Assembly (NCBI GenBank): GCA_945910005.1
Contig: OX246743.1
Location: forward strand, 38,867,461 to 38,931,460
DNA length: 64,000 bases
Direction: 5' to 3'
Source: Isoperla grammatica
Lineage: Eukaryota > Arthropoda > Insecta > Plecoptera > Perlodidae
The position numbers and the translations under genes are program-made. Below are positions 1 to 11,607 of this stretch, one piece after another (position 1 is the first letter of the stretch; the number at the start of each line of letters is the position of its first letter). Below the pieces are notes generated by a model. The model was not told the DNA's origin. It worked only from the letters and a program-made list of their open reading frames with translations, and did not search any database.

Positions 1-83
1 ACTCATTTAAATGTAACAACTATTCATTGTTTGCATAGCTTAGTTTTATTTAAGGTCCTCCTTTGTAAATCAGTTTTTATAAC

Positions 84-408
<325 letters not shown>

Positions 409-798
409 GCATTGCAAGATGCTTAACATTTTTAAAAACTATTAATCACACTGATAGTTAATCTGGTCAAAACTACACTTTGCTTTCAGATAACCGTGCA
501 AATAAAACATTGAGTATAATAATTGAAATTAAAATAATTGGTACATTGTTTATTACTACATTATTAGTAATACAGTCCAAAGTCTCCTGTTCAGTTTATC
601 TTACTTAGATTAGGCTTCTGACAGCAGATCAGACTTTTGACGACGAACATAAATACCAGCACACATATTTTTTTGCAAGCCATGTTCTATTTCCAAACAC
701 ACTAAAGTCCATGTTACATAATACAGTAGTCACTAAAATAAATCCTAATCCTAATAATATAATATACAATACATTTGTATTTATCGTCTATCTATCCT
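409..798. other. Region 3' of terminal exon T1
   Basis: AT-rich sequence downstream of the T1 stop on the minus strand. It should carry the T1 3' untranslated region. I see no finger exon, tRNA or transposon end in it. Confidence 0.5.
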
Positions 799-1100
799 CT
801 AGCCACAGGATTGTGTATGATGAGTTTGTATATGTTTTCTCACGTGCTCTGGCCTTTTAGCCTTATACTCGCAAAACAAACACTTAAACTGAGGTTCTTT
901 CCCACACTCAAGTCGCATATGTCTGTTCAAAACTCCTTTTTGTTTGAAACGTTTGTGGCATTTTGGACATTCCTGCACTTTTCCACACTCATCCTTCATG
1001 TGATATTTTAGGCGTCCAATGAATTTGAAACTAAGGTGGCAACTTGGACATTGGAATCGTGGAGCACCATAACTGTTTTCTGTTGGAAGCCACTCGGTAT
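799..1100 (-). CDS. lola: lola alternative terminal exon T1 (3 zinc fingers)
   Basis: Terminal coding exon of 100 residues counted from the junction codon. The acceptor TGTGTTCCAG ends at 1101 and the exon enters in phase 1 (G|AT, Asp). Fingers: CCHC with Cys18, Cys21, His34, Cys39; CCHC with Cys45, Cys48, His61, Cys66; then the Lola-type linker CGKEPQF and a C2H2 finger from Cys74 with His90 and His94/95. It would act as the DNA-binding C-terminus of one Lola isoform in the nucleus. Closest relative in the window is T2 (shared TENSY-APR leader, same finger order), so the two are tandem duplicates. The reading frame extends up to Met at 1221 but that part is intron. Confidence 0.88.
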
Positions 1101-1741
1101 CTGGAACACAGCCATAATCATCGAGTAAGTCATAGGTTTTAATTTGGAGCCTCATACTAGCAGAACAGCAAACCAAACACAAAGTGTTCCAACTAACTTT
1201 ATAACTAAAAATTGAATTCACTTTCCATTTAACAAGTGCGAGGTGTTAGATTCTGTATTCATAAGTGGACACAGCCATGCAGATTGGTCAAGACATTTGT
1301 TGTATCAATGCATCCGTGGCAACCAAAAAGTGTGGAAATATAAAAAGGGCATCAAATCAATAGATCAAATTTATTTCACAAATACAAAATTGACTAGTTG
1401 ATAATAGTATTCACATGTATGTATTACAAATAAAATCCCACAAGACAGACTTGCGCAAAGAATGCAACGGTCCTGGCCAAAATAGGGTTAGTAGACACTT
1501 TCTTCGAAATAACCTTAGAACTCGGTAAAACCAACTTTTGTCTGAACTATAGCTTTGTGGCTATAGTTACATGATTGTTAATTAGGCTATGTTTGATCAG
1601 CACATTTTTTAAGGGAGACAAGTAATTATAAAACTACGAGCAAAATTAGCAAACACATACTGATATAATGACTTATTTTGAATGATATGCACTTTTTATT
1701 CATTACAGGCACGTCATGTCTGATGAACAATGTACGCGTCA
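1101..1741. other. Intron/3'UTR between T2 and T1
   Basis: No exon or recognisable mobile element. On the minus strand an AATAAA signal lies at 1695-1700, about 40 bases after the T2 stop, and probably ends the T2 transcript. Confidence 0.5.
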
Positions 1742-2130
1742 CTATGTATGATGCGACTGTACATGTTTTTTCAAGTGGTCTGATCGTTTTGCCTTATACG
1801 GACAATAAACACACGAAAACTGAGGTTCTTTCCCACACTCGAATTTGATATGTCGACTTAAAATGCTTTTCTGTTTGAAACATTTGGTACAATTTGGACA
1901 GTCTAGTATTTTGCCGCACTCGTTCTTCAAATGGTATTTCAAGCGACCACTCATCTTGAAACTAAGGGGACAATTCGGGCACTGGGATCGCGGAGCCTCG
2001 TAACTATTTGGGCACTGGGATCGCGGAGCCTCGTAACTATTTGGGTACTGTGATCGCGGAGCCTCGTAAATATTTGGGCACTGTGATCGCGGAGCCTCGT
2101 AACTATTTTCTGTTGCAAACTCCGAAACAT
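1742..2130 (-). CDS. lola: lola alternative terminal exon T2 with in-frame 11-residue repeats (3 zinc fingers)
   Basis: Exon of 129 residues entered in phase 1 (G|AT) after the acceptor TGTGTTTCAG at 2131-2140. The open frame runs through four 33-bp repeats (1977-2108) before the fingers. Each repeat encodes a variant of SYEAPRSQCPN; the last copy flows into the true first finger, CPNCPLSF, so extra Cys residues sit ahead of it. One copy has Tyr in place of the Cys and Ile in place of the Ser. The three fingers then match T1: CCHC, CCHC, CGKEPQF linker, C2H2. The first Met is downstream of the repeats, so the leader is missed if a start codon is demanded; the splice acceptor and unbroken frame show it is coding. 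Confidence 0.87.
1977..2108 (-). repeat. 33-bp in-frame tandem repeat inside T2
   Basis: Four copies of a 33-bp unit (copy starts at 1977, 2010, 2043 and 2076) with only a few substitutions. The unit length is a multiple of three and keeps the T2 frame open. Copies two to four encode the leader residues and the first Cys of finger 1. Confidence 0.9.
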
Positions 2131-3358
2131 CTGAAACACATCCAGAGTAATCCGGTTAGGTATTGACTGGAAAAATATTATTTTCTACACCGATCATTTA
2201 AATATGAAACTTACATCACAATGCGATTCATAAAACAAAGTTCTGACAATTATTGTACAACATCTAAGGACATAGACTACAACACATCTAAGTATAGGTT
2301 CACACAAATGTTTAAGGCTTACATTAAACTATATGAAATCCACGTTAGCGCCACACATGGTGCTAGTTTTAGAGCCAGTGTCTAATGTTTAAAAGATTCA
2401 ACTTCTTAGCTCGTTGCCCTAAAATTCTTAGCCCATTTAATGAGAGGCGACCTTTTATATATCCAATGCCAATGATGGGGAAGCCAATGATATAGCCAAC
2501 TTAGTAAAGAAGTTAGAAAAAGTAGTGTCTTGGAACAAACTATTAAATCTTAAATCTTAGTAAACACCTTAAACATTTGCGTGAATACGTAGCAGACTTC
2601 GACTATTGCATCACCCTAGCGGCGATCAGATAAACTAAATTAAGAAACGATACCCAGCATCAAAGGTTAGCTGAGGGATTCACGAAAATATCAAGTTGCA
2701 TTCATCAGTAACGATGCACACATATTAATACAAGAACAGTTTTCAAGCAATGTTAAGCCACAAGACTCTAATAGCACAACAGTATATTGATGATTGAATG
2801 CTGAAAAGTCACTGTTTTTAAAGTGATTGCAAATTGTGTAGTTTAATTTCTTACAAATGCATAGAGAGATTATGATCAGATGATAAATTGGTATTATTAC
2901 ACAACTAAACCTAGTACGGGATTCGGACTTACGGGCGTAGAGTTCATACGACTGTGGCCTTACGCCATCAGACAGCCTACAGTCAAATACAGCTTGGACA
3001 ACTCTATGATGACTTTGTTAGTGGATAACGGATAAAGGATACACGTTTTAATTATATATCTCAAAGATTATGTACCCTCTCATTGGCTTCTCCAATTCAC
3101 TGATCTGATTACCTTATGCTCTCATAGATATCTTCATTGGACGAATCACATGAACTGTGATGCAGTATTGTGTAGATTGTCAAAGTAAATTGTTTTGTAA
3201 GATATTACATTTTATTGCAATTCTTATTTTCCCATTAAAATAGTTACATTGTTTGTTGATATTTTACAAATTCTTATTTCCCCATTAAGATTATTTATTG
3301 ATATTTTACAATCTATAACAATGTGTGCAAAAAAAAAATGAATTAGCAACTTTCAAAA
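2131..3358. other. Intron between T3 and T2
   Basis: No finger exon found. A tRNA-like stretch on the minus strand at about 2910-2985 has a B-box-like GTCCGAATCCCG and could be a SINE fragment. The rest is unremarkable AT-rich sequence. Confidence 0.4.
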
Positions 3359-3669
3359 CTACATATCTGTATTCGTACAAGTAAGAGCATGGCGTTTAAG
3401 ACTATCCCTTCGCTTGGTTTTATAACAACATTTTTCACATTTAAACTTGGGATCTTTCCCGCACTCGTAGTTTAAGTGACGTGTTAGACTTCTATGATGA
3501 TTAAAACATTTTCCACATGCAGAACATTGTAATTTATTCCAGTGTTCAGTATCAATCAGTACGTCTTGATCTTTGCACTGGGCCGTCTGTTTTCCTTCTC
3601 GGATGTTAGCCGGACATCGAGGAAAAGGAATCTTGAAGTATTGTTCTAGGATTCCCAAGTCAGCATCAT
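3359..3669 (-). CDS. lola: lola alternative terminal exon T3 (2 zinc fingers)
   Basis: Exon of 103 residues, acceptor TATGTTTAG ending at 3670, phase 1 (G|AT). After a leader of about 50 residues rich in charged residues come finger 1 (CSACGKCF...HLNYEC, CCHC) and, after CGKDPKF, a last finger CEKCCYKTKRRDSLKRHALTC. The second finger ends in Cys where the family has His, giving CCHC spacing H-x3-C, so it is atypical for a final Lola finger. The leader is longer than in neighbouring exons. The assignment to Lola rests on strand, phase, linker and finger layout. Confidence 0.84.
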
Positions 3670-3872
3670 CTAAACATATTTAAAACAATTAGTCGCAAAT
3701 TACGTATTTGCAAATTTTGGGAAGACAGTGTCACAAAAGAGTATTGTCATGCAAAATAAAACGGTTCTAGACAGTGATAGAAACACACTTGCAAATTAAA
3801 CCATTAACAATTATGTATATTAGTGCAGCACTAAAAACGTATTAAAATACAAAACAGGAACGGAACAATTAA

Positions 3873-4419
3873 AGTCGATGATAACTGCACGTGTAATATT
3901 TATCCTTCAAATTGTATGTAAAGAAGGTTGAGATTGAGCTTGTGAATATTGAAGAAAAAAATATGCACCTAACGGTATTAGTTTTTTTATTTATTGAGTG
4001 TTGATATGCGTTGGAATTCCCTATCTTCATTGTAGCTGAACAAAAACCTACACTTTCAATCGTATAACTTTGCGTAGCACCTTCAAAAAGTAATATATTT
4101 AAAAAAAGAGTTGTCTTAAATGTAGATAACGTCATGACTAACATGAATACGTGTAAAAATGATGGTCAAACGGGATCCGTTTTCGAGATATTTGCGCTGG
4201 TGTGTCAATTTTACCTCAAATCTACTCAAATTAGAAACTATAAATATACTTTATTAATAAAAAAAAAATATATAATTTCAAGAAGTTCAGTATTAAATGC
4301 TACTCACATGTAATAATTCTTGAAATTCATAATTTAGAATAAAAAAAGTATTTTTTCATGTCAATTTAATTTGAATAGTTTAGTTGTATTGAATGGGTAG
4401 TTCACTTCATCGATCGACT
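3873..4419. mobile_element. piggyBac-like MITE, copy 1
   Basis: A 547-bp element flanked on both sides by TTAA (3869-3872 and 4420-4423). Its ends are inverted: AGTCGATGA on the left and the reverse complement of AGTCGATCGATGA on the right. Its body matches the element at 47548-48103. TTAA target duplication plus short inverted ends is the signature of piggyBac-type insertion; the element is too short to encode a transposase. The reading frames inside it are conserved between the copies only because the whole element is. Confidence 0.85.
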
Positions 4420-4423
4420 TTAA

Positions 4424-5504
4424 ACTACTTAATAATTAGTGCAGATAGAGAGAATAGAGGTAGAAGTTTACTTTTATTGAATATGTTTTATTGGATTGTG
4501 GATTTAGTGATCAAAATAACTACCCTACTGATTATAATGTCAGTCATCATTCACTCATTCATTTCTCATTCAATCTGTAGGGCATACCCCAACAAGAATG
4601 TTGAGTAAACCCTACAAAATAATGTTAGATAATATTGATAAGTTGATGGTCACGTTGAAATAGATATTCAATGACATAAACAGTCTAAAAACTCTGTTCA
4701 ATTCGTCACACATTTTAAGTACATGATGGGTGGCATGACTCCACGTATTCAGGAACTGTGTTAATTCATTTTCTTTCCTGTTTGATCTAAGGAAGCTCGT
4801 ATCCATTTACAATCTTGAACAACCTTTAAAACAAGGTTCAAAATAAGAAACTTACTCCCCTGAAGTGTAACTTTTATCAAAATACAAATAACAATAACAA
4901 ATTCATACATAAGCACACATTTCTTTATTTCGGAAATCATTATATATTTTTCTATAAAACAATAATTTATTTAATATCTTCAATTGCATTTAGGATACGT
5001 ATACATGAGTTAATGCTGTAGCAATCAACATAGAAATGCTCTTTGTAAGACCGTTAACTTTCACAAAGGAGTCCGCCGCGGTGGCTTATGCACTAGGAGT
5101 GCACGTTCTATAAGCGTTGACCTACAGACGTGTGATCGAATGCCGCATACGACATGTGTTTTTTGTTTTTTGTAATAATTCTTCATTGTCATTTATCAAC
5201 ACCCCTCATAGCTTCATACAGCTGATTGTAATAACAAAGACTTCAAGAAGAATCAAAATCCTCAACCTTCACAATCTTTGATCTACTTTCAACAAATTAT
5301 AAAATTTTAACTATTGGCTGTTTCTAGTCCACAAACTGTGTGGCCTACTAAAAAGAATGATTTTTTTAATTATTAGTTTTTAATTTTAGTTATTTTTAAT
5401 TAGACATTTCAGTTCTGTCCACACTAAAAAGTAAATGTGTGTAAAAGTAGACTATTATGTGATTTTCATTCGAAAGGGCGTTTTTATTCAAGGCGTGATC
5501 ATTT
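4424..5504. other. Intron between T4 and the MITE, with a SINE-like insert
   Basis: Positions 5071-5180 look like a tRNA-derived SINE (see its entry). The T4 transcript probably ends here: a minus-strand AATAAA lies at 5483-5488, some 17 bases after the T4 stop. Nothing else recognised. Confidence 0.5.
5071..5180 (+). mobile_element. tRNA-related SINE fragment
   Basis: Starts GTCCGCCGCGGTGGC, has an A-box-like GGTGGCTTATGCA and a B-box-like TGATCGAATGCC (5132-5143) at about tRNA spacing, and runs into a T-rich tail. This is the layout of a tRNA-derived SINE head. I cannot name the family. Confidence 0.5.
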
Positions 5505-5785
5505 TTAAAGGTCTTTCCCACATTCGGCTCTGTAGTGATAAGTAGCACTCATTTTATTCGTAAATGATTTCTGGCACAGTGGACAATTGTGTATTTTTCC
5601 GCACTCGTTTTTTATATGATGAGTTAAATAACTTTTGAAATTAAAGCGTTTGTTGCACATTGGACAGCAAAGATTTTTCCCGCACTCGTGGTTAATGTGA
5701 TACATGAGGTATTTCTTCTTGTTGTAGCTTCGAGGACACGTACGACATTGAAAACGAGACCCATCCTGGATGTAGAACACACCAC
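5505..5785 (-). CDS. lola: lola alternative terminal exon T4 (3 CCHC fingers)
   Basis: Exon of 93 residues, acceptor GGTGTGTTTCAG ending at 5786, phase 1 (G|GT, Gly). Three consecutive CCHC fingers: CRTCPRSY...HINHEC, CPMCNKRF...HIKNEC and CPLCQKSF...HYRAEC, joined by the short linkers CGKNL and CGKIHN. There is no final C2H2 finger; the protein ends CGKDL just past the third finger, where most relatives continue. First-finger sequence resembles T5, T6 and T8 (P-R-S/T-Y motif), so these form one subgroup. Confidence 0.86.
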
Positions 5786-7791
5786 CTGAAACACACCAAT
5801 AAACGTTAATGTAAGTAATTTTAATTTTACAAAGAGACCAATTTTCTATTAATTTCGCACCACCAAAAAATTGTGTTAAAAAATCAATATTTCTCGGTTA
5901 GATGAATTAAAAATCGACTGTGATTAATAATAAGTAAAGTAGAAAATTGGTTAATATTAGGTAAAAGGAATACCTAAGGAGAGATGGTAATATTTGGGTT
6001 TAGTTATCTTTAAATTAAAAATCATTAAAATTAAATATCTAATAAACTAACTTTAGTAGTACTGGTAATAAGCGATGGCATGAAATAAATATATTTGTAT
6101 TTATTGACTTACCACTCAGTAACAAGAACTATTTCAGTTCCTTGCAGGGGTACGTGAAGACAGGGGCGTTTAAGAAAGTAATTCAAGATTGAAGTAGTGA
6201 ACTGTAGTAATTACTTCAAGCAGTTGTGTATGTCTTTAAAACATTTCTCACATTAACACAAAATGTAGGGAGAATAATATGAGAACTATGCAGTTCGGAT
6301 GAATGATGGGAAACATTAAAAATGAAAGGTTGAATGACAAGCGTAGTTGTAATTTTGGTGGTATTATCACGCTTTTTATTTTTGCCGCATAATACAGAAA
6401 ACAAAATACTTTCTACAAAACGCTTAAGTCGATTCAGCTTTTGAACTGTACAATCTTTAACCAATACAACTGATACGTCTCACACGAAAAACAACCCGTG
6501 TGCATAGGAAATATTCTTGTATTCATGTGAGTATTGATCTTACAAAATAAAAAAATAAAAAATACTGATTTCTTACACAGGAATTTAAGTAATTCCATCT
6601 CCAACTCAGTTCATAACCATCAAGGGGCCCATTTAAAATACAAGAGCTCCCTTTAGATTTCCCTTTGCTCCATTTCAGATATGAATCCTATTCTATAAAT
6701 TCTCACAATTTTTTTACGAGTACAACATCCAAACATTAATTCGATTCGGCAACTTGTCATGTAGGTTACATTGTGACTTCAGAACATTTAGGCAGTCAAG
6801 TACATTACAAGATTGACCTTCGATTTGGGGGGCTGGGGGGGGGGGGGGGGGGGCAGTTTTAGCGCCTCGTTAAGATTATACATAGACGAGGCGAGGACAT
6901 ATGTTTGTATACATATCTGTATCAACAACTATGTTTCAGCCACTTTCACATAGGCCAATATCTAGCTACGAATCGAAGCTATTTACAACTATCTTTAGTG
7001 GCACTGATAAATGCTTGGCTAAATCCACTTCAAAGAATTCCATTTCTTAGAATGATTTGTACAAAATGAAGTAAAAAAATGCTAATACCCTACGTGGTTC
7101 TTCTTGGAAGCGCAACCTGGCAGCATTTTTCATTAATATGCATACATTAATAAAGTACTGCTAAGACTTGGCACAATTTTGTTTAAGTACATCAAAACAA
7201 TCATTTCACTCGTATGATCCTGGAGTAGAAAAGATCCAGCGTAACTCCTCTGCCTCTGCGTATCGTACGAGGCGAGCTAGTTCTGCCGTTGAACAACAAT
7301 AATATAATTAATAATAATTTGTTGTATTTTCATCAAATATTACCAGTGTAATCGAATAACAACGAAATACTGACCGTCTCAGACCATGCCCAGCCAAGAC
7401 TAAACAAAAAAGATTTTCCTGAAAAGATACGAAATACATTTATGGTAATGATCATATAAATATATATTTAAGTATTTGAGTGTTTCCGCTCGAACTGTAA
7501 CTACACTAAAATAGTTAACTAAATAAATAGGTACATAAATAAATAACAATATATGTACAGTACAAAACGAGGTACAAAATAAAAAAGTACAAAATCAACC
7601 AACCGGAACTAGAACCCAAACATTTGGGTAGCAGCCTTGGATAAGACAGATAAGAAAACCACCTGACCTGGGTTCGAATCCCATTAGGGTTTCTTTAATA
7701 ATATCTCGCTCAATTCTCACATTAAGTAATTCCGGCCAAGAATGTTTCTAACATTTTTTCTTATGGAATTTCTAACTCAGTTCTAGTTAGG
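5786..7791. other. Intron between T5 and T4
   Basis: Holds a G run of about 19 bases at 6835-6853 and a possible tRNA-like fragment ending in GGGTTCGAATCCC near 7670-7683. No exon or complete mobile element seen. Confidence 0.45.
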
Positions 7792-8090
7792 TCAAGACCA
7801 GCTCCCATTATGTACCCTATTAAAATGTCGCTTTAACGTACTTTTGAAATTAAACGATCGTTGACATATAGGACACATGATTTTCTGCGTACACCCAGTT
7901 TTAATGTGTTCGTTCATGTACTGTTTCTGAGTGAAGCGTTTCTTGCATCTTGGACAACTGAGATCTTTCCCACATTCGTGTTTTATGTGATACTTGAAAT
8001 GTGCCTCTCGCTTGTAGGTTCGCGGGCAGGCTGGGCAGAGGAATCGAGAGGGATCCACGCGACCTTCAGAATGCCACCACCTCACAGAAC
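7792..8090 (-). CDS. lola: lola alternative terminal exon T5 (3 zinc fingers)
   Basis: Exon of 99 residues after the acceptor TATGTGTTTCAG (ends 8091), phase 1 (G|GT). Two CCHC fingers (CPACPRTY...HIKHEC and CPRCKKRF...HIKTGC) are followed by a C2H2 finger CPICQRSF...HFNRVH. The linker before the last finger is CTQKIM rather than CGKEPQF. The leader has the tryptophans often seen before Lola fingers (RWWHSEG). Predicted role: DNA-binding tail of one Lola isoform. Confidence 0.87.
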
Positions 8091-8672
8091 CTGAAACACA
8101 TAAACACTAAAATTAGATTTGCATTACCAACTTACGCAAAAACAACTAACACAATTAATAAGTCGTATGTACAAACATGGTCGCAGACAGTTTGTGGTGA
8201 ACAGGGGAATGTCTTCATGCACAAACATGAGTGTATTTAAATTAGAGCACTTGATTCGTACTGTAAGATGTGAACGAAGATTCGATGTTTCTTCTATGTA
8301 ACATAAAAAAGAGCAGAAAATTGTACACGCTGTATACTTTTCGATATAACCCATGCGTATATCTTCTTCTCCTTTACTGATTAGTTCGAGAAAATTGTCA
8401 ACAAGAGGTAGCGCTGCTAATTTGTATTATTGTCTGCGCTATTTCACGTGCAACAAAGGCTAAATCTAGAAGGTTTCTGTACTATCCTTAAAATACATGT
8501 CGGGGAGTGTACAACATTGGAAAGATATATAAAAGAAACAGATGGCGACTGCTGATTTAGCCTCGCTCATAAAATATTTCACTGTTTTTAGCTGCAAGCG
8601 TTTTGAGCCGAGTTGCTAAAAGGTCTTGCTAAAGGAAAGGAGTGAAAGGAGCAATTTAAGGGCTAATCTAAC

Positions 8673-9033
8673 AGATACGATTTTCAAGTAACTGCCACAA
8701 AATATGTTATTTGTTTTGACCATTATTATAATATCTGACAATGTTCATACATGAACATGTTCAGAAAATATATTGTCACGAGTATCTTCATTGATGTGGT
8801 CTATATTTAACCTAGTTTCACACTTAACAAAATGGTATAGAATGGAATGTTAGTAACATTCCATTCTATACCATTTTGTTAAGTGTGAAACTAGGTTAAA
8901 TATAGACCACATCAATGAAGATACTCGTGACAATATATTTTCTGAACATGTTCATGTATGAACATTGTCAGATATTATAATAATGGTCAAAACAAATAAC
9001 ATATTTTGTGGCAGTTACTTGAAAATCGTATCT
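8673..9033. repeat. Perfect 361-bp palindrome (180-bp arms, 1-base loop)
   Basis: The left arm from 8673 and the right arm ending at 9033 are exact reverse complements as far as I can read, meeting at a single base (8853). It begins AGATACGATTTT and ends AAAATCGTATCT. Transcribed from either strand it would fold into a very long perfect hairpin. It may be a foldback or MITE insertion or a young hairpin-RNA source. It lies just downstream of T6's likely poly(A) signal (9046-9051). Confidence 0.95.
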
Positions 9034-9051
9034 AGAATACAAACTTTTATT

Positions 9052-9298
9052 TACATAAGGGTTATTTACTTATAATACTTTTTTATTTCCAAGTCAAAAA
9101 TCCAAAGGGTAACCAAAGGGTGTCCAAAGGGTATTAATGAATTAGTGAATGTGGACAATATCAATACATGTCATATACTTGCATTTTAATAAAAGAAAAA
9201 CAGTAAAAATGGTACAGTCAACAAAAAGAAAACACTGTAATTATGAGCAGGCTAAATATGACGGGGAGTTATTCTTAAGGTCTTTATTAAACGGCACA
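9052..9298. other. 3' region of T6
   Basis: Short AT-rich stretch between the T6 stop and the minus-strand AATAAA at 9046-9051; likely the T6 3' untranslated region. No other feature. Confidence 0.5.
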
Positions 9299-9531
9299 TC
9301 AGCTGCGAAACTGGGCCTCTGTTCCACACTTGTACTTAATGTAATGGCGTTTCAGATTCCTCAAATGTCGGAAGACTGCGTTACAAGTCGGGCAAGTAAA
9401 CACTTTCCCACACTCGTTCTTCATGTGGTATTTCAACTCAGAGATCCTCTTGTACGACCGAGGGCAAGATGTACACTGGTAACGAGGGCTATCGAGACTC
9501 ACTGACTCAAACTGCTTCGGCCAAACAAAAT
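9299..9531 (-). CDS. lola: lola alternative terminal exon T6 (2 fingers, cut-off third)
   Basis: Exon of 77 residues, phase 1 (G|AT), acceptor TTGTTTCAG ending at 9532. Finger 1 CTSCPRSY...HMKNEC is CCHC. Finger 2 CPTCNAVF...HYIKYKC has H-x5-C, one residue longer than usual. The family linker follows in decayed form (CGTEAQFRS for CGKEPQFQC) and the frame stops where the third finger's first Cys should be. It reads as an exon that lost its last finger through a premature stop. The two fingers present look intact. Confidence 0.83.
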
Positions 9532-9589
9532 CTGAAACAAGTTAATGTGGTGGTCTTAAATTGTAAAAACATTAATATTATTTTCATAC

Positions 9590-10800
9590 TATTGAGATGG
9601 AGTGTTCAAGTCAATTATCAAACCAAGTATGTACGTGTAAATGCATAGTATCTGAAATGTTGGGTCATGCCCTTGTAAACGTAATTATGTCAAACATGGG
9701 GATTTTCTCGCAGTTTTATTTATATCTGCAGATAAAGCGCCTACTGCCAATAAAGGAGTGTTCAAGTCAGTTAAACATACCACGTCTTCTAACAAATCAA
9801 TACTAAACAAGTAAAAGCGTAATCTGTGAATTGTTGCATCACGGACATATAAACGTAATTTACTCGTACAAGGAGGAGGTTCTTGCAATTTTGTTTATAC
9901 TTACCAATAGAAGGCCTACTGACAAATAAGATGGAGTGTTCAAATCATTAAACATACCCACGTCATCTATAAAATCAATACTATACGTGTAAAAGCGTAA
10001 TCTATGAAACGTTGGGTCATGGCCTTATAAACGTAATTTTCTCGAACAATAGGGGGTTTCTTGCAGGTTTGTTTATATCTGCCAATAAATGCCTAATGCA
10101 AATTAAGAAGGCGTGTTCAGATCTGTTAAATATACACACGTGTCTTCTATCAAATCAATAGTATACGTGTAAAAGCGTAATCTATGAAACGTTGGGTCAT
10201 GGCCTTATAAACGTAATTTTCTCGAACAATGGGGAGTTTCTTGCAGGTTTGTTTATATCTGCCAGTAGAGGACCTAATGCCAATAAGGAAGGAGTGTTCA
10301 AATAAGTTGAACATACCCGCGTCTTCTATCAAATCAAAAGTATACGTGTAAATGAGTAATCTGTGAATTGTTGTATCAAGGACAAATAAAAGCAATTAAC
10401 TCGAGCAAAGTGGAGGTGCTCGCGGTTTTATTTATCCCAAATGACAATTAAGAAGCAGTGTTAAAGTCAACTAAACATTCAAACAACTTCTCTCAAATCA
10501 ATACTGTACGTGTAATAGCGTAGTCTCAGAAATGTTGGGTCATAGCCTTATAAACGTAATTTTCTCGAACAATGGGGAGTTTCTTGCAGGTTAATTTATA
10601 TCTTTCAATAAGGGGCCTAATGCCAATTACGATCGTTAAACATACCCACGTCTCCTATCAAGTCAATAGAATACGTGTAAAAGCGTAATCTGTGAATTGT
10701 TGTATCAAGGCCTATACACGCAATTAACTCGAACAAGGTTGAGTTTCTTGCAGTTTTGTGTAAATCTGCCAATAGAAGGTATAATGCCAATTAATAATAT
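9590..10800. repeat. Tandem satellite-like array, about 165-180 bp unit, about 7 copies
   Basis: Direct repeats marked by TACGTGTAAA(A/T)GCGTA near 9631, 9807, 9984, 10163, 10342, 10508 and 10673. Each copy also carries TAAACGTAATTTTCTCG and a TTCTTGCAG/T segment. Copies have diverged by substitutions and small indels. No coding capacity. Confidence 0.85.
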
Positions 10801-11607
10801 GTTTGCCTAGGAAAACTGTAGAGGTGCAAGTCATGCCCCTCTTAAGGAAAATAGATAGGTATTGTGGGTATTTGGAATAGTTGCAAAGAAATGTTAGATG
10901 GCTGTTAGTATGACTCAATCCCATAGCCATAGCTATTAGATTGTTTATGTAGCATGGACAGACAAACGACCATACAACCTTTAAGACGCAAACATACATA
11001 TCTAGGCTAGTTATGACGTAACAAAAATATGACGTAAGTAAGAATGTATTGGATAATGACAATCTTTTGAAAACAGTTTTTTAGGTACTCAAAAACGATC
11101 ATAACACAAAGATTAAAGAGCATTCACCAGTGAAGAGACGAAACGCCTACCTAAACAAAGATAGATTACAGCGTGGTTATGATCAATAGAACAATTGAAC
11201 CATCCAATAAATATAGGCAATGATTGTAAAAACATTTAAGCTTACAAAGTATTGGTCATTTGACAATATTGTACAGATAATGCCGCTGTGAAATATTGGT
11301 ATTTACACTGTTTCAAATGGGTACGATGACTACTGAAGCTAATAGCATTTTAACATGAAAACAAAAAAGTGCTTAAATTGCTTACATTTCTGACAAATAT
11401 ACTTTTTCTTAATTATATCCAGGTAAAAGTTAGAATATGTCAACGTTTAAGTTAAATTGACACGTTTTATTGGAATATCTTTTACATTTTACAAAAATTT
11501 GTTCTTTCCAAGAAGTGCACAATTAATGGGTTTCAATGTAATAAAATGTGTGGGTATCTTGTATCCGTCTGAATTAATGCATACATTAAATAAATACCCA
11601 AAACAAA
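10801..11607. other. Intron between T7 and the satellite array
   Basis: AT-rich sequence with no finger exon. I saw no clear transposon ends; the part next to T7 should contain the T7 3' untranslated region. Confidence 0.4.

Noticed and set aside
3869..4144. 91-residue minus-strand frame with a relative at 47613-47816
   Set aside because: Conserved only because both lie in copies of the same MITE; no domain and the second copy is shorter.
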